NCBI GenBank assembly: GCA_002401295.1 | Contig: NVSR01000169.1 | Coordinates: 1-5,766 of the forward strand | Reading direction: 5' to 3' | DNA from: SAR324 cluster bacterium | Lineage (GTDB): Bacteria; SAR324; XYD2-FULL-50-16 | Length of the DNA: 5,766 nt | Part shown: one piece after another, positions 5,439 to 5,766 of the stretch | Position numbering within the stretch: position 1 is the stretch's first letter | Layout of the letters: each line of letters starts with the position of its first letter | Notes under the pieces: generated by a model | The model's database searches: none | Told to the model about the DNA's origin: nothing | What the model saw: only the letters and a program-made list of their open reading frames with translations | Position numbers and translations under genes: made by a program

Positions 5439-5766
5439 TTAAAGAGCCAGGGGTAAATAAATACGAATCTCTAAACGATCTTCTGCGATCAAATTTGCCT
5501 CAACTTTGCCACCATGGGATACAACAATGTATCGAATTAAATTGAGCCCCAGCCCCTTTCCTTTTTGGGCATGTTCCGTAGCATTCTTAGCTCGAAAAAA
5601 GGGTTCGAAAAGCTGGCTTCTCTCATGGCTATCAATGGGATTTGTACTGTTTTGAAAGGAGAATACTCCATACTTGCTTTGCTGCTTATATTCCATTGAA
5701 AAGGGACCGGTAGTGATCCCATATTTTAGAGTATTTTGTAGTAAATTCTCCATCACCCGTTGCATC
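5439..5766 (-). CDS. Sensor histidine kinase, C-terminal ATPase portion only (5' part outside window)
   Basis: The frame enters from the right edge and stops with TAA at 5441-5439; 108 residues after an internal Met plus the edge base are visible. It is the HATPase domain of a histidine kinase. The N box is ENLLQNTLKYG, the F box LFEPFFR and the G2 box GKGLGLNLIRYIV. The usual G1 box (DxGxG) is replaced by QNSTNPID, with Asn for the ATP-contacting Asp and no glycines, a variant seen in some active kinases. The dimerisation, phosphoacceptor and sensor parts lie outside the window. It is the likely partner of the regulator that starts 15 nt downstream. Calling the visible first Met the start would be wrong: it lies inside the domain, just before the N box. 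Confidence 0.88.
   Translation of the reverse strand, partial: MQRVMENLLQNTLKYGITTGPFSMEYKQQSKYGVFSFQNSTNPIDSHERSQLFEPFFRAKNATEHAQKGKGLGLNLIRYIVVSHGGKVEANLIAEDRLEIRIYLPLAL

Overview
The window looks like chromosomal DNA from a Gram-negative bacterium. It encodes two proteins with Sec-type signal peptides, a membrane sensor kinase with a periplasmic loop, and a c-type heme protein. The BaeS/BaeR-like pair, the LTxxQ-type secreted protein beside it and a REP-type hairpin fit a proteobacterium, most likely a gammaproteobacterium, but this is inferred from gene families only. I see no phage, transposase or CRISPR.

Layout. (1) 1-431, minus strand: 5' part of a small secreted helical protein that runs off the left edge. 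(2) 432-725: a divergent control region with a candidate BaeR-type tandem box, a plausible promoter for the secreted protein, a perfect 16-bp palindrome and a 9-bp direct repeat. (3) 726-2860, plus strand: histidine kinase and OmpR-family regulator overlapping by ATGA, close to Escherichia coli BaeS and BaeR. (4) 2861-3144: a noncoding gap with a GTAG-headed REP-like hairpin and an 8-bp tandem repeat. (5) 3145-3960, plus: a bestrophin-family channel. (6) 3961-4115: a noncoding gap with a 78-nt element closed by a perfect 13-bp inverted repeat. (7) 4116-4685, plus: a secreted Tll0287-like (DUF3365) mono-heme protein. (8) 4686-4748: a bidirectional terminator-like hairpin between convergent genes. 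(9) 5766-4749, minus: a second kinase/regulator pair, with only the C-terminal ATPase part of the kinase inside the window.

How the parts may work together. The left half resembles an envelope-stress circuit. A BaeS-like sensor would phosphorylate BaeR, which could activate the divergent secreted protein through the tandem box, much as BaeR activates spy in E. coli. The second two-component pair is of the CusR/CopR-like OmpR class and its signal is unknown. The channel and the heme protein lie between the two signalling operons. Their position suggests envelope, redox or ion functions, but no shared pathway can be shown from sequence alone. The genes are recognisable families. The least explained signals are the noncoding elements at 463-478, 535-559, 2883-2911 and 4010-4087.
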